From assembly GCF_003987255.1 (NCBI RefSeq), contig NZ_PIQC01000003.1, positions 186,001 to 250,000 on the forward strand: a stretch of 64,000 bases of DNA, in the 5' to 3' direction. The DNA comes from Idiomarina ramblicola (GTDB taxonomy: Bacteria; Pseudomonadota; Gammaproteobacteria; Enterobacterales; Alteromonadaceae). This document shows positions 1-9,341 of this stretch, in pieces. Position numbers and translations under genes: made by a program. How positions within the stretch are numbered: position 1 is the first letter of the stretch; each line of letters opens with the position of its first letter. The notes beneath the pieces are model-generated. The model worked only from the letters and a program-made list of their open reading frames with translations. It had not been told where the DNA came from and ran no database searches.

Positions 1-399
1 CAGTGTTGAGTAGTGGCGCTTAATCGACTGGTTGTGGTTAGAAATAAGTGACTCAAGCGGATGCCGAAAGTAAGCTAACACTCCCAACTCGTGCCCTTCA
101 AATAAGGAAACAACACTTTCAGGACGACGATACATTGCCTCGGCAGACAACAACAAACGGCAATTACACGCTTTTGCTTCATTCAGCCACTGTTTCAAAA
201 GCGCTTTCGCTTCTTCTAAATTACCTTCCACTAAAAGCGCACCAAAGCTGGCATGCCCGCCAGACACATTGTTCGGGTCGAAATTATGCTCAGGGTAATA
301 AAAGCCGTGTTTTTTTAAACGGTTGCGGTTTTCATTTAAAAAGAACTGAATCGCCGACGTTCCTGTTTTAGGCGCTCCAATATGCAAAATAACGTTCAT
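1..399 (-). CDS. Sulfotransferase family protein, N-terminal part (cut by window edge)
   Basis: The minus-strand frame is open from an ATG at 399 to the window edge, giving 133 residues with no stop. It begins MNVILHIGAPKTGTSAIQ, the 5'-PSB loop (GxPKTGTS) that binds the phosphosulfate of PAPS in sulfotransferases. A later YFRHPLESL segment fits the 3'-phosphate-binding strand (FRxP). The start lies 35 bases after the stop of the preceding glycosyltransferase, so it is probably the last visible gene of the same operon. From the family, it would transfer sulfate from PAPS to a glycan; the acceptor is unknown. The C-terminal part is outside the window. A second sulfotransferase lies at 11807-12844. 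Confidence 0.85.
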   Translation of the reverse strand, partial: MNVILHIGAPKTGTSAIQFFLNENRNRLKKHGFYYPEHNFDPNNVSGGHASFGALLVEGNLEEAKALLKQWLNEAKACNCRLLLSAEAMYRRPESVVSLFEGHELGVLAYFRHPLESLISNHNQSIKRHYSTL

Positions 400-434
400 A
401 GGTTCCTTAATTTTCAGCTTTCGGCTTTAACACA

Positions 435-3242
435 TTAGCGGCAAAGTGCAGACAGTTGCTCAACAAGTACAGGGCCTACAACTTGTGCATCGTAACACCT
501 AGCTCTTTCTAACGCTTTTTTCTGCATTGACCGACACAGTTCTTTCGAGTTTGCCAGCTGCTGCAGCTTACTGCTTATTTGTGCCACATCCCGATAAGGT
601 ACAAGCACACCTGAACCATCTGCCAGTAGATCAGAAATAGCGCCCCAGTCATAAGCCACGACAACTTTTCCGGCTGCAAGGGCTTCTAACACCGAACGAC
701 CAAACGACTCCTGAAAGTGCGATAAATTGACAACCACATCCAGTTGTTTCAAGGCTTTGACCGGTTCATCCACATAACCGTGAAGAGTGACACTAGCCTT
801 AGGATGCTCTTTTTTAGCCTCCTCCAGCGCATCGGTTACAGGGCCAAACAAATGCCATTCAAACTGGCTGCTATTATACAGCGCCTCTGCCAACTGATAA
901 AAATCTTTTACACCCTTTTTCGCCAGGTTACTGCTAAGCATTCCAACCCGTAATGGCCTTTTCGATATAGTCTGAACGGCATTTCTATAGAGCTCAGGTA
1001 CGATAACGTTCGGGACCACGGAGGTTCGATCCGGTTCACGAATCCAATTGGCAACGCTTATTGAATTCGCAATAAGATAGTCCGCATGGTTTAACAGGTG
1101 CTCACGAACCTGTTCAGCTCCAGCCTGCAAGGTGTCACATAAGGCATCATCGTGCTCCGGCAGCTCTCGTACATGAACCACCGACGGTACATTGCAGTAT
1201 TGCGCCGCTAACAGCGGTTCGTGCTGCGTTAGGGTATTAACGTAGACTAACGAGACATAACTCATCCAGCGCTCTAGCAAGTGCATAATACCCTGATCAT
1301 TCTGTCGCCCGGACTGCCACCACCTTAATGGCAAAAAGCTTTGTATATCACTACGCTCTTTTACAGCCTCAACATAGCCAGGGTTCATCGCGCTCGGCAG
1401 TACCACCCAAAGTCGAAACGACTCGCGCAGCATCGACAGCACATCCAGTAAGCTTTTCTCCGCCCCAAACGAGGCACCACTGGTACTGTGAGCAACAATC
1501 ATAAGCAGTGGTCGACTATCGTAACAGGCTTCACCCGTCATTAACTCAAGCGGGCTTTCGCCTTCATTTGTGGTTTCTAAATGCGTTAAATGATGAATCA
1601 GCGGATTATCCGACTCGGGCAACCGATGCGCGAATCTATAGCCACTGGAGGTGAAACGATCTGACGGGTCACGTCCCTCCCCCGCACCAAAGCGTAAGTA
1701 ATGCAGTGCCGGGTCAACGTTTGCGGCTCTCAGGTCGGGGTAGCGCTGCAAGTAATAATCTGCGTCAAACAAAGTACTTTCCTGCAATCGCATTTTCTGA
1801 TTGTCTAAAACAGCTTCGGATGTGCCGCGACACAGTGATAACGGAGCTAAAAATGGGCGCTTTTTCGGGTATCGGGATAAATAGAGCGACGTCGCATTAC
1901 TGTGCCAGCTCCCCGCTTCTTCTTGATATTGCCGCCGAGCTCCACCCAGCATACTGCTAATATGCGTGGCCGCGCTTTGTGTCAGCGACTGCTCAGCCAC
2001 ACGACCAAACGCAAGAGGAACTGCCGATAACACATCTCGTACCGCATTAGCGCCATACTCGGCCAATAGTCGATAATAGAACTCAGTATCACCATCTGCG
2101 GTTACCGTATCCCAATAACCCAGACATTTAAAAACCTGGCGCCGATACATCAGTGACGACACATTCGGGTATACCCAGCAGGCTTCAGGGCGCCAGCGTG
2201 AGAAGTTAAAGTCATTGTCGGCACGCACCCATGCGCTGCGGTTTGCCATAACTGAAGGATGTTTTAGCAGATCATATACCTGACTCGCTATTTTATCAGG
2301 GTGAGACCAGTCGTCAGCGTCGTGCGTTGTAATTAAGTCACCTTTACTGACATCGAGACCGGCATTACGCGCACCGTAAGCACCTTCGTTTTGCTCAAGA
2401 TGAACCAACGTAATGCGCTTATCCTGCCTTGCCAACTTCGCCATCACATCAGCAGTGTTGTCAGTACTAGCATCGTTCACCAGAATAATCTGTAACCGGC
2501 GCCAGCTTTGTGCCATAAGGCTGTTAACTGCATTAGTTAAGGTCTCTTCGCAATTAAAACACGGCACTATTACGCTCACTTTAGGACGTTTTTGCCACGG
2601 CTTAGGCATACACAGCACACCGCTAGAGATTAACGAATCAAAAAACGGAGTCGCTGAAGTCCTTGTTAACTCAGCCAAACCTGCCCGTTTATAAATTTGA
2701 TTCACTCGCTCTAAACGATCCGGAGGCTCCGACACCATAGCTTGTGCCAGATAATGGTCGTTCTGACTCAGGGCATCAAAAGCAGGCCAGTGATCCGCTG
2801 CTACAAATTGCTTTGCCCGTTCTAGCTGCGAGGTTCTCGTGAGCGCTTGAAGTAATGCCTGGAAAGGTCCTTGATGTGGCACTAACGCTTTCAACAATTC
2901 GAGTCCATCCGGGTTTTCTAAGGGCCCTAAAAGCTCAACCACCTGTTTCCAATCATTATTCGCCGCATAAAAGCGCGCAAGCTCCCAACGGGCGACTTCC
3001 TCATCAGCTTGGGCCAGTATATCTTCAGCTTCTTGCTCCTTTAACGACCAGAGCTCCTTGCGTGCCCCTTCACTAAACCAAATTGAATGTGACAGACTCT
3101 CGCTACGCAACGCCACCGGCCAGCGCCCCTCAAAACGACCAAACTCCAGATAATGCTGAAATGGATCAACATTCGCATCAGCAACATCGGGGTAACGCCC
3201 AAGGTAATATTCCTTATTAAACAGAGTGCTTAATTCAGTCAT
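435..3242 (-). CDS. Two-domain glycosyltransferase (GT2 + GT4) with RYPDV-type modules
   Basis: The 935 residues are cytoplasmic with no signal peptide. A first short module (about 7-42) has the pattern YYLGRYPDVA..DPFQHYL..G..EGRWP. A GT2 domain (about 220-440) opens with KVSVIVPCFN, has NDASTDNT and a DDADDWSHP-like nucleotide-sugar/metal site (seen as THDADDW). A second RYPDL module lies near 490-525. A GT4 domain (about 565-930) ends in the retaining-enzyme signature FGRSVLEALAAGKVVV. The protein therefore probably adds two sugars. Its start overlaps the stop of the ATP-grasp gene upstream by 8 bases, implying translational coupling. The sugars and acceptor cannot be read from sequence. 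Confidence 0.9.
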   Translation of the reverse strand: MTELSTLFNKEYYLGRYPDVADANVDPFQHYLEFGRFEGRWPVALRSESLSHSIWFSEGARKELWSLKEQEAEDILAQADEEVARWELARFYAANNDWKQVVELLGPLENPDGLELLKALVPHQGPFQALLQALTRTSQLERAKQFVAADHWPAFDALSQNDHYLAQAMVSEPPDRLERVNQIYKRAGLAELTRTSATPFFDSLISSGVLCMPKPWQKRPKVSVIVPCFNCEETLTNAVNSLMAQSWRRLQIILVNDASTDNTADVMAKLARQDKRITLVHLEQNEGAYGARNAGLDVSKGDLITTHDADDWSHPDKIASQVYDLLKHPSVMANRSAWVRADNDFNFSRWRPEACWVYPNVSSLMYRRQVFKCLGYWDTVTADGDTEFYYRLLAEYGANAVRDVLSAVPLAFGRVAEQSLTQSAATHISSMLGGARRQYQEEAGSWHSNATSLYLSRYPKKRPFLAPLSLCRGTSEAVLDNQKMRLQESTLFDADYYLQRYPDLRAANVDPALHYLRFGAGEGRDPSDRFTSSGYRFAHRLPESDNPLIHHLTHLETTNEGESPLELMTGEACYDSRPLLMIVAHSTSGASFGAEKSLLDVLSMLRESFRLWVVLPSAMNPGYVEAVKERSDIQSFLPLRWWQSGRQNDQGIMHLLERWMSYVSLVYVNTLTQHEPLLAAQYCNVPSVVHVRELPEHDDALCDTLQAGAEQVREHLLNHADYLIANSISVANWIREPDRTSVVPNVIVPELYRNAVQTISKRPLRVGMLSSNLAKKGVKDFYQLAEALYNSSQFEWHLFGPVTDALEEAKKEHPKASVTLHGYVDEPVKALKQLDVVVNLSHFQESFGRSVLEALAAGKVVVAYDWGAISDLLADGSGVLVPYRDVAQISSKLQQLANSKELCRSMQKKALERARCYDAQVVGPVLVEQLSALCR

Positions 3243-5631
3243 GCTTATTGCTCTCGTTTAACACTCTGCAAACCACATCTGTCGGCACTGCATTTTTCGG
3301 GCCTTTTATTAGCTCATTGTGCAATTGGTCCAAAGCACTTCGAGGTCCATAAGCTCTAATTTCAACCGACTCACCGTGATTCTTTATGTTAGCATCAAGG
3401 CTCAATGCAGCGCAGCGACGGGACGCCCACAGTCTGTAGCCAACATTAGTTACCTTGCCGCGAATACGGAAGAACTGCGCAGACAGCTTTCGGTCAATTG
3501 CATTAAACAGGTCACTGATAATTTCGCCAGCCGTATCGCGCGGCGAACCAACCGAAGGAAAGTGATGCAACGCCACATCACAATTCGCATTTATTTCGAT
3601 GATTGCGGTTCGCTGCTCCGCAATAGGCGCCATTATGTCTCTCGCCAGAATATCTACACCGCAATAAGCTAAGTCAGTAAATGCTAACTGAGCCGACTCA
3701 GCTAACCGTTTAAAGTCATCATGTACTTGTTCAGTTACATCAACACTGTCACCACCGGCGGTTATGTTCGCAATATCGTTTAAATACAGCTTTTCGTTCT
3801 CAGGTAATACCGTTTGTAAGCTACAGCCATGTTTTTTCAGACGATATGCCATTGCTTTATCGTAGCGTATCACGCATTTTTTCAAATAAGGGTTAGCCTG
3901 GCGCTCTTCGTTTTTAAGCTCAATAAGCTGTTCAATGGTGTGCTTACCATCGCCTGTCACGCTAGCAGGCAATCGGTGAATAGCCGCAAGAAACCGTCCC
4001 CCGGAACAAATAAGTCGATAGTCGTCACCCGTAATGTGTTCTTCAACCACTACCCATTCAGACTGAGCATACTCTAATGCCGCCTTTAGCTCATCAGCTG
4101 TCTGTATGTTTGAAGTAACCCCTTTCCCGCCAGCACCGTCAATAGGCTTAACAACCGCCCGGGTACCTTCAGGCTGCTGTTGATACCAACTCAAAACCGC
4201 AGCGGTACTATTTGCTTTAAACTTTTCACCGGCAGGAGCGGCTATTCCTGCATCCACGAGTTTACGCTTAGTCTCAAATTTATCATTGGTTATGTTTCGC
4301 GTTTTTAGAGACGTTACTGCCGGCATATTCTGACGAAACCGCAGCGTTTTCTCATGACTGCTAATTGACCAACGGGCATGCCCTTTGCTGTTCATAAAGC
4401 TCTCTACCCGAAACCCGCGCTGCCACGCAGCACGCTGCAAGATTAGCTGATGGATATTCCCTTGGTTATGCAATAAGGCTGCGTTTGGCTCAGAAATAAC
4501 GGGAGCCTCATCGGCTAATTCACTGCCAGTGAAGCTGGCCCGAGATACGCCTTGCTCCAGCTGAGCCAGCAATAATTTGGCATTAGGCGCAGTAACAGAC
4601 TGCTCACTATTATGTACTTCAAAGCAGTGCCGGACAAAGGCATCAGCAAAATCAAACGGCTCCCCAAGGTCAGGATTTAACAGTGAACTTATTTGCGGCC
4701 GAGTATTAATTTCAATAGCAACCAACTCAGAGTCGGTATCAATGACATCGACCGCAAAAACCTCTAGCTCGGGAAAGGCCGCCTGAACACTCGAGCAAAA
4801 CCCTGCCGCATCGTTCAGCTCACTCAGTTCAACACGTTCAATCAAACCGCCACTCGAGCGACCTAACTTGTCAGACAAAGTGATACTTGTATTTAGCGAT
4901 GGAACAGACGAAAGCGTTAGCTTATCTTTTGTTAACTTTAAACGGGTTGCTTCATCAATTTTTATTCTGGGCAGTGCCTTTTCTCTACGCTCATGGTTCT
5001 TAGCTTCTATGAGCTCTTCTATGGTATCTGCTCCGTTACCAATGACATAAGGTGGTTGTCGCCGAACCGCGGCAACGGGACGCCCACCCAAGGCATAAAC
5101 ACGGTATTCCTTTCCCTGAACATAACGCTCACAAACAACCTTACCCGAAAGTTTCTTAACAGCCTGTTTTAGCTCTTTTTTATTTTCAATATTAGCAAAT
5201 ACATTCTTACCCATGCTGCCTTTAACCGGCTTAATCACCACTGGATAAGTCACGTTTTTAAAAAGCCGTTTACGTGCCTTTCTGTCGTCTAAATCATAAA
5301 GTTCAGGGGTCGTTGTTGTAACGCCATAGTCAGATAATGTTGCTGCCGATTCAAACTTATCTTTAACCGCTCTTAACACATCTTTAGAGGTATGAAGCGG
5401 CAATGTCTTGTTAAAAATAATCCGGCGGTTGCCGTCCGAAATACGATAAAGGTTACCCAATTGATTGGCTTTATTTAACGGCACCCTCAGGTGTTTGAAA
5501 AACGGTTTCCCCAGCCACTCGACCTGCAAGCCACGGCGCGCAGCGGCAAGAGAAACAGCGTAACTGCAACAGTTATCACTGCTAAAGCCAGCACTCAGGT
5601 AATCCTTAAACACGGAAGCCGAACTTGTCAC
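3235..5631 (-). CDS. Double ATP-grasp ligase fused to an acylphosphatase domain
   Basis: The 798 residues look like an internal duplication. Each half has a small N-terminal subdomain followed by an ATP-grasp fold. Half 1 (about 15-345) has VVIKPVKGSMGKNV and EINTRP. Half 2 (about 390-715) has VVKPIDGAGGKGV and EINANCD, resembling the ATP-grasp part of cyanophycin synthetase and GshF-type ligases. Residues about 718-790 are an acylphosphatase-like domain that keeps the catalytic Arg (GYR, near 733) and Asn (IKN, near 751). ATP-grasp ligases work through acylphosphate intermediates, so the fused phosphatase may act on these; that is inference. It overlaps the TupA-like gene upstream by 4 bases and a glycosyltransferase gene downstream by 8. 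An amino-acid or peptide ligase acting on a glycan or its precursor is likely; substrates are unknown. Confidence 0.85.
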   Translation of the reverse strand: MTSSASVFKDYLSAGFSSDNCCSYAVSLAAARRGLQVEWLGKPFFKHLRVPLNKANQLGNLYRISDGNRRIIFNKTLPLHTSKDVLRAVKDKFESAATLSDYGVTTTTPELYDLDDRKARKRLFKNVTYPVVIKPVKGSMGKNVFANIENKKELKQAVKKLSGKVVCERYVQGKEYRVYALGGRPVAAVRRQPPYVIGNGADTIEELIEAKNHERREKALPRIKIDEATRLKLTKDKLTLSSVPSLNTSITLSDKLGRSSGGLIERVELSELNDAAGFCSSVQAAFPELEVFAVDVIDTDSELVAIEINTRPQISSLLNPDLGEPFDFADAFVRHCFEVHNSEQSVTAPNAKLLLAQLEQGVSRASFTGSELADEAPVISEPNAALLHNQGNIHQLILQRAAWQRGFRVESFMNSKGHARWSISSHEKTLRFRQNMPAVTSLKTRNITNDKFETKRKLVDAGIAAPAGEKFKANSTAAVLSWYQQQPEGTRAVVKPIDGAGGKGVTSNIQTADELKAALEYAQSEWVVVEEHITGDDYRLICSGGRFLAAIHRLPASVTGDGKHTIEQLIELKNEERQANPYLKKCVIRYDKAMAYRLKKHGCSLQTVLPENEKLYLNDIANITAGGDSVDVTEQVHDDFKRLAESAQLAFTDLAYCGVDILARDIMAPIAEQRTAIIEINANCDVALHHFPSVGSPRDTAGEIISDLFNAIDRKLSAQFFRIRGKVTNVGYRLWASRRCAALSLDANIKNHGESVEIRAYGPRSALDQLHNELIKGPKNAVPTDVVCRVLNESNKHD

Positions 5632-6671
5632 TTACGCACCACCTTTTTGAAGGAATTAAACGACTTGCCGTTAATCAAATCTTGTTGTAACCGCGCCTCT
5701 GCTTCCAGGTAACATTCGCCTAAATAACGATCAAAATCTGTATTAAAGGCATTATATTGCCCTGGTCGCGGCGTAAACTCGCCGAAAACAAACTGGTTAT
5801 TGCTGCGTAAAAAGTCAATTCGCATAAAGGCCGCGGGTATTTGCTCGCTAACAGACAAAGCCAGCTTAGCCTGCTCTTGAGTGAACCCTGTACCTTCAAA
5901 CTGCTGGTTCCGGTAACGCCCCGTCTCTGCTCGCTCTCCATTCGGTAACCACTCGCAGTAGCGCCCACCTTCCTCTCGGTCCACTTCCAAAACAAAGCCT
6001 AATTTTCCATAAAAGCAGTAAAATTTAAGATCTCGAGCCGGTGTAATGCTGTTTTCATCGACATCGGCAATGAGTTCTTCTAGCACCCAGCGGTTGCGTT
6101 TTATGGCTTTTTTAGCCATTAAGCTTTTGGCTTTTTCTCTCAGTTCTTTTTCTGACGCAACGGTTTGTCCCGACTTCACTTCTATTAAACGCTCATTCAG
6201 AACAATAAACAGACCATTGCTTGACGAGCCGTTTGTTGGTTTAAGCACGGTGTTAGCTTGCAGCTCAATGTCATCCAGCTTCAGCGCTTTTGTTAGTTGC
6301 TTGGGGTGGCTCACACCTAAAGCTCGAACAAAACGGTAGCCTCTAGCTTTATTGTTTAGTGCTAACTCATTTCTAAAACCCGATAATTGCCGACGCCTTG
6401 TTGCCCGGGTTAGACAGTCTCTAAATGACGCGGCTGACTTTAACTCCGCCCCTACTGTTGCAGCCTGCCGCACAAAGGCTTCCGAAAGCTCAACACTGGG
6501 CATTTGTGCACTGACACTTTCTAAAAGTCGCTTACGCTCAGCCTTATTGAACGACGCGAAGTCGCCAAGCAATCGATTAACCATGCCCAGACGTTCTTTT
6601 TGCTGTTGTTCCTGCTTAGCTAATACAGCCTTAATATCAGCAAGTTTTTGCTCTACAGATGATTGTGTCAT
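5628..6671 (-). CDS. TupA-like ATP-grasp ligase
   Basis: The 347 residues match the TupA-type ATP-grasp family named after teichuronopeptide synthesis in Bacillus. There is a long helical N-terminus (about 1-110). VLKPTNGSSSNGLF provides the ATP-binding strand and glycine loop. PARDLKFYCFYGKLGFVLEVD and AAFMRIDFLRSNN..FGEFTPRPG form the typical C-terminal half with acidic metal ligands. The start overlaps the glycosyltransferase stop by 4 bases, and its stop overlaps the double ATP-grasp start by 4 bases, so the three are translationally coupled. In this family the enzyme is expected to form an amide bond between an amino acid or peptide and a carboxyl group on a glycan. The actual substrate is not known. 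Confidence 0.85.
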   Translation of the reverse strand: MTQSSVEQKLADIKAVLAKQEQQQKERLGMVNRLLGDFASFNKAERKRLLESVSAQMPSVELSEAFVRQAATVGAELKSAASFRDCLTRATRRRQLSGFRNELALNNKARGYRFVRALGVSHPKQLTKALKLDDIELQANTVLKPTNGSSSNGLFIVLNERLIEVKSGQTVASEKELREKAKSLMAKKAIKRNRWVLEELIADVDENSITPARDLKFYCFYGKLGFVLEVDREEGGRYCEWLPNGERAETGRYRNQQFEGTGFTQEQAKLALSVSEQIPAAFMRIDFLRSNNQFVFGEFTPRPGQYNAFNTDFDRYLGECYLEAEARLQQDLINGKSFNSFKKVVRK

Positions 6672-8695
6672 TCTAACGTGTTAATCCATACGCAATTGTT
6701 GGTACCGAAAAACTCGCAGGCGTTTCTCTCTGCCTGCTGATTTTCATCTTCTGTAATCTCTGTTTTCACAACCTTAACTGTCTTCACGTCCTTAAAGTCA
6801 GGCAAAGAAGCAACAGGCGTCGTTAATAGCTCACCATTTGCGACCAGAACGTTACTCACAGCAATATTATCACCAAACACCACAGGCTCAGCCAAGCCTT
6901 CATGCAATAGCTCAAAATAATTATCACAAAAACGGTGTTGTCGCTTTCCAAAAGCCGGCCAATGCAGCAAAGCAATTTTCTGACCCGGTGTTTTTTGGTT
7001 TCTCACTTGTTCAAGCAACTGGTTACTGGACTCTTTACTCGCAAAATCAGCAATGACTAACAGGTCAAACGTTCGCCACTCCAGGCTTTTCGAGGTCATT
7101 GCACGAGGAATTATTGTCTTCGCAGTCGGATCTAAACCTTCGCGGTGATACCAGCGGCAAATTTCCCGGTAAACATGACGCAACCCGTAATACACAGTAC
7201 TGACATGAGTCGCTTTTGTGCGTGTTAACGAACCCTCATCGTCTAACGCGAACGCGAAAGGGACGCCGCTATTGCCGTGTATGATCGACTCTTTTCCAAA
7301 ATGGTGCTGGGCTCGCCAAATTAGCTCCGTGTCGGCGCCTATTCTTACTTCATCCCATTGCCCAATTGCATTTATCGCTTCTCGTTTCAACATAAAGGAA
7401 GAATGACTGTAATGCACAATGCGGTCAGAGGGGCGCCAGTTAATGGTAAAGTGTAAGTCATCTGTAGCACGCACCCAGTTTAAAATGACGCCTTGAGCTT
7501 GCGGCTGTTCTCTTAGCAGCAGAACTTGTTGTTCAAGCTTTTGTGGATGCGACCAGTCGTCCGCATCATGAGTGGTAACCAAGTTGCCCGTTGCTTCTTT
7601 TAAACCTCGGTTACGCGCGGGGTAAGCCCCGGCATTTTGGGGTTGTTGAACCACCTTTAATCGGTCATCTTCGCTCACCATACGTTGAAGCACTTCAACC
7701 GTTTTATCCGTAGAGCAGTCATCCACCGCAATTACTTCGATGTTACGCCAAGTTTGGTTTAGCAGTGAGCGAACCGCCACTTCAATACGCTCTTCGGCAT
7801 TGAATATCGGCATAATAATAGTGATTTTTTCAGTTTGTTCTGCTTCCGGCACTCTAAAGGCATTTTGCGCCCAGCTTGAGCCCAAATTAAAAAAGCTCAA
7901 TGGTTTTGATGCATCAAGCCTCTCAATGCCCAAGAAACCCTGGCGCTCATAAGCTTCGGAAATGTTTTTTAGACGCTCTTTATCACTGTCTAATGCGTTA
8001 GCAAGCATTAGCCGACAGTCCACATCGTTAGGGTTAAGCGCTAAATACGCTTTCAATAGCTGTCCAGCCGTTTGCTGTTGCTCTAGTTTTAAGTAACAAC
8101 ACGCTTCTAGCAGTATGCGGTTTTTCGCCATACGCTGTTCAGGTAAAAGCTCGGCCATTTTTTCAGCCAACACCAAACCGGTTTTATAGTCACCACAAAA
8201 GACTTGGTAGCGAGCAATATGCCAAGCTGCCGCATGGCGTTCCGTTGCAGCCTCGGTAGCATCATTAAAAATAGACTCCAGCTCTTTGAGCGCTGTTGGC
8301 GCGTGCCCTGACCATAGCTTATCATCTAACAGTGACAGTCTGTCTTCGCGAGGATGCCTTCCCTCCGCTAGTCCATGCAATACAAAGTGCAGTAGCGGAT
8401 TCATACCCGTTTCAGCAACATCGGGGTAACGTTCTAAGTAAAACTGAGTATCAAAAGCAGTGCTGGGGTTAAGTCCTTCCTCAGCCCCCTGCCAATAATA
8501 ATGTTCAGCGGGCTTTAAAGCTGAAGAGGACACCTGTGGATACTGTTCAATATACCATCGAGCGTCAAAAAATGGCGATGTTTCTATTTTTTGAATAAAC
8601 GACAGGTCTTTTGATGAGTCACGATGTGGGGGTACTTTCACCTTTCGTCTGGTCACTTTGCGAAAAACACGTTCAATGATGCTGGTGCCTGCCAT
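6668..8695 (-). CDS. GT2 glycosyltransferase with two RYPDV-type modules
   Basis: Two N-terminal modules (about 40-120) follow the pattern WYIEQYPQV..HYYWQG..EGLNP and FYLERYPDV..NPLLHFVLHGLAEGRHP. A helical TPR-like stretch (about 135-260) and a GT2 domain (about 290-510; ITIIMPIFN, DDCSTDKT, THDADDWSHP) follow. The C-terminal 130 residues are not recognised. I chose the ATG at 8695 because AAAGGAAG lies 8-9 bases before it. An ATG 27 bases further out (8722) has only a weak AGGG and is the alternative. First gene of the five-gene unit running to position 1; its architecture is close to that of the 435-3242 product, suggesting common descent. Confidence 0.9.
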   Translation of the reverse strand: MAGTSIIERVFRKVTRRKVKVPPHRDSSKDLSFIQKIETSPFFDARWYIEQYPQVSSSALKPAEHYYWQGAEEGLNPSTAFDTQFYLERYPDVAETGMNPLLHFVLHGLAEGRHPREDRLSLLDDKLWSGHAPTALKELESIFNDATEAATERHAAAWHIARYQVFCGDYKTGLVLAEKMAELLPEQRMAKNRILLEACCYLKLEQQQTAGQLLKAYLALNPNDVDCRLMLANALDSDKERLKNISEAYERQGFLGIERLDASKPLSFFNLGSSWAQNAFRVPEAEQTEKITIIMPIFNAEERIEVAVRSLLNQTWRNIEVIAVDDCSTDKTVEVLQRMVSEDDRLKVVQQPQNAGAYPARNRGLKEATGNLVTTHDADDWSHPQKLEQQVLLLREQPQAQGVILNWVRATDDLHFTINWRPSDRIVHYSHSSFMLKREAINAIGQWDEVRIGADTELIWRAQHHFGKESIIHGNSGVPFAFALDDEGSLTRTKATHVSTVYYGLRHVYREICRWYHREGLDPTAKTIIPRAMTSKSLEWRTFDLLVIADFASKESSNQLLEQVRNQKTPGQKIALLHWPAFGKRQHRFCDNYFELLHEGLAEPVVFGDNIAVSNVLVANGELLTTPVASLPDFKDVKTVKVVKTEITEDENQQAERNACEFFGTNNCVWINTLE

Positions 8696-8752
8696 GTGGG
8701 AGCTTCCTTTCCTCGAAGACATACTGCTAGCCCTTTTAAATACAATTGCTAT

Positions 8753-8781
8753 AGGCTACTGTTCAGCGACTGAATGTTCAA
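8753..8781 (-). promoter_or_regulatory. Possible sigma70 promoter for the 8695-to-1 operon
   Basis: On the minus strand TTGAAC (complement of 8776-8781) is followed 17 bases later by TAGCCT (complement of 8753-8758). The -35 and the spacing are good, the -10 matches only at its key T, A and T positions. It sits between the terminator at 8783-8808 and the first gene, where a promoter is needed. Confidence 0.35.
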
Positions 8782-8782
8782 T

Positions 8783-8808
8783 AAAAAAGGGCCTTGAGGC
8801 CCTTTTTT
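8783..8808 (-). terminator. Rho-independent terminator (works on both strands)
   Basis: Six A's, a GGGCC/GGCCC stem with TTGA loop, and six T's form a perfect hairpin with T tracts in both directions. It lies 20 bases after the stop of the 8829-9320 gene, whose transcript it should end, and separates it from the glycan operon. Confidence 0.9.
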
Positions 8809-8828
8809 ATTTTGCTTTTTAACACTTA

Positions 8829-9320
8829 TTATTGAATATCTTTTGATGCAATTCGTTCACCAATATACTGTGGCGTTTCAGCACCTTCTCCAAGGTAATT
8901 CTCTATATCTGTAATACGCTTACCCACTAATTTAAATTCCTTGGCGCCTGAATTTGGGTATACCTTTTCAGGGTCCATCGGTTCACCAACAACCCGTAGT
9001 TCTGGCGCCCCTCCCGGAACATGTGTTTCAGGATTTAGACGCTCACCTAAATGACGCTTAACTTTTGAGCCTGCAGTTTTTTCAACATCTTCATTGTCTT
9101 GCAGCTGGGTTACCGGCTGTTCACGTTTTGGCTCACTCTCCACTGTCTGGCTGGTCAATTGCGTTCCCTCGTTAGTGATCTTTCTAGCCACCGACTTACT
9201 GTCAGAACCACCTGTTGAAGCGATTTCTTGCGACGAGCTACCATCCGATTGGAGACTGAAATAGGCAAGAGCAGCCACAAAAACAACTGAAAAAGCCGCC
9301 AAATTCATTGCGAACTTCAT
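8829..9320 (-). CDS. Membrane-anchored protein with 21-residue repeats
   Basis: Unrecognised, 163 residues. The ATG at 9320 has AAGGAG 7 bases upstream; the ATG 36 bases further out has no such site. One N-terminal hydrophobic segment (about 3-22) looks like a membrane anchor or uncleaved signal. A polar Ser/Thr/Glu-rich stretch follows. From about residue 95, three consecutive units of exactly 21 residues can be lined up; they end in RVVGEP, FKLVGKR and QYIGER, start near P-E, and carry a central Gly-Ala. A preceding HLGER suggests a fourth, worn unit. It lies between two terminators and may be expressed partly by read-through from the small exported-protein gene upstream. Function unknown. 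Confidence 0.75.
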   Translation of the reverse strand: MKFAMNLAAFSVVFVAALAYFSLQSDGSSSQEIASTGGSDSKSVARKITNEGTQLTSQTVESEPKREQPVTQLQDNEDVEKTAGSKVKRHLGERLNPETHVPGGAPELRVVGEPMDPEKVYPNSGAKEFKLVGKRITDIENYLGEGAETPQYIGERIASKDIQ

Positions 9321-9341
9321 GCTGAACTCCTTATAAAAACA

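Noticed and set aside
48-371. Plus-strand open frame of 107 codons at the left edge
   Set aside because: It is antisense to the sulfotransferase fragment, whose frame has the PAPS-binding motif and runs unbroken to the edge.
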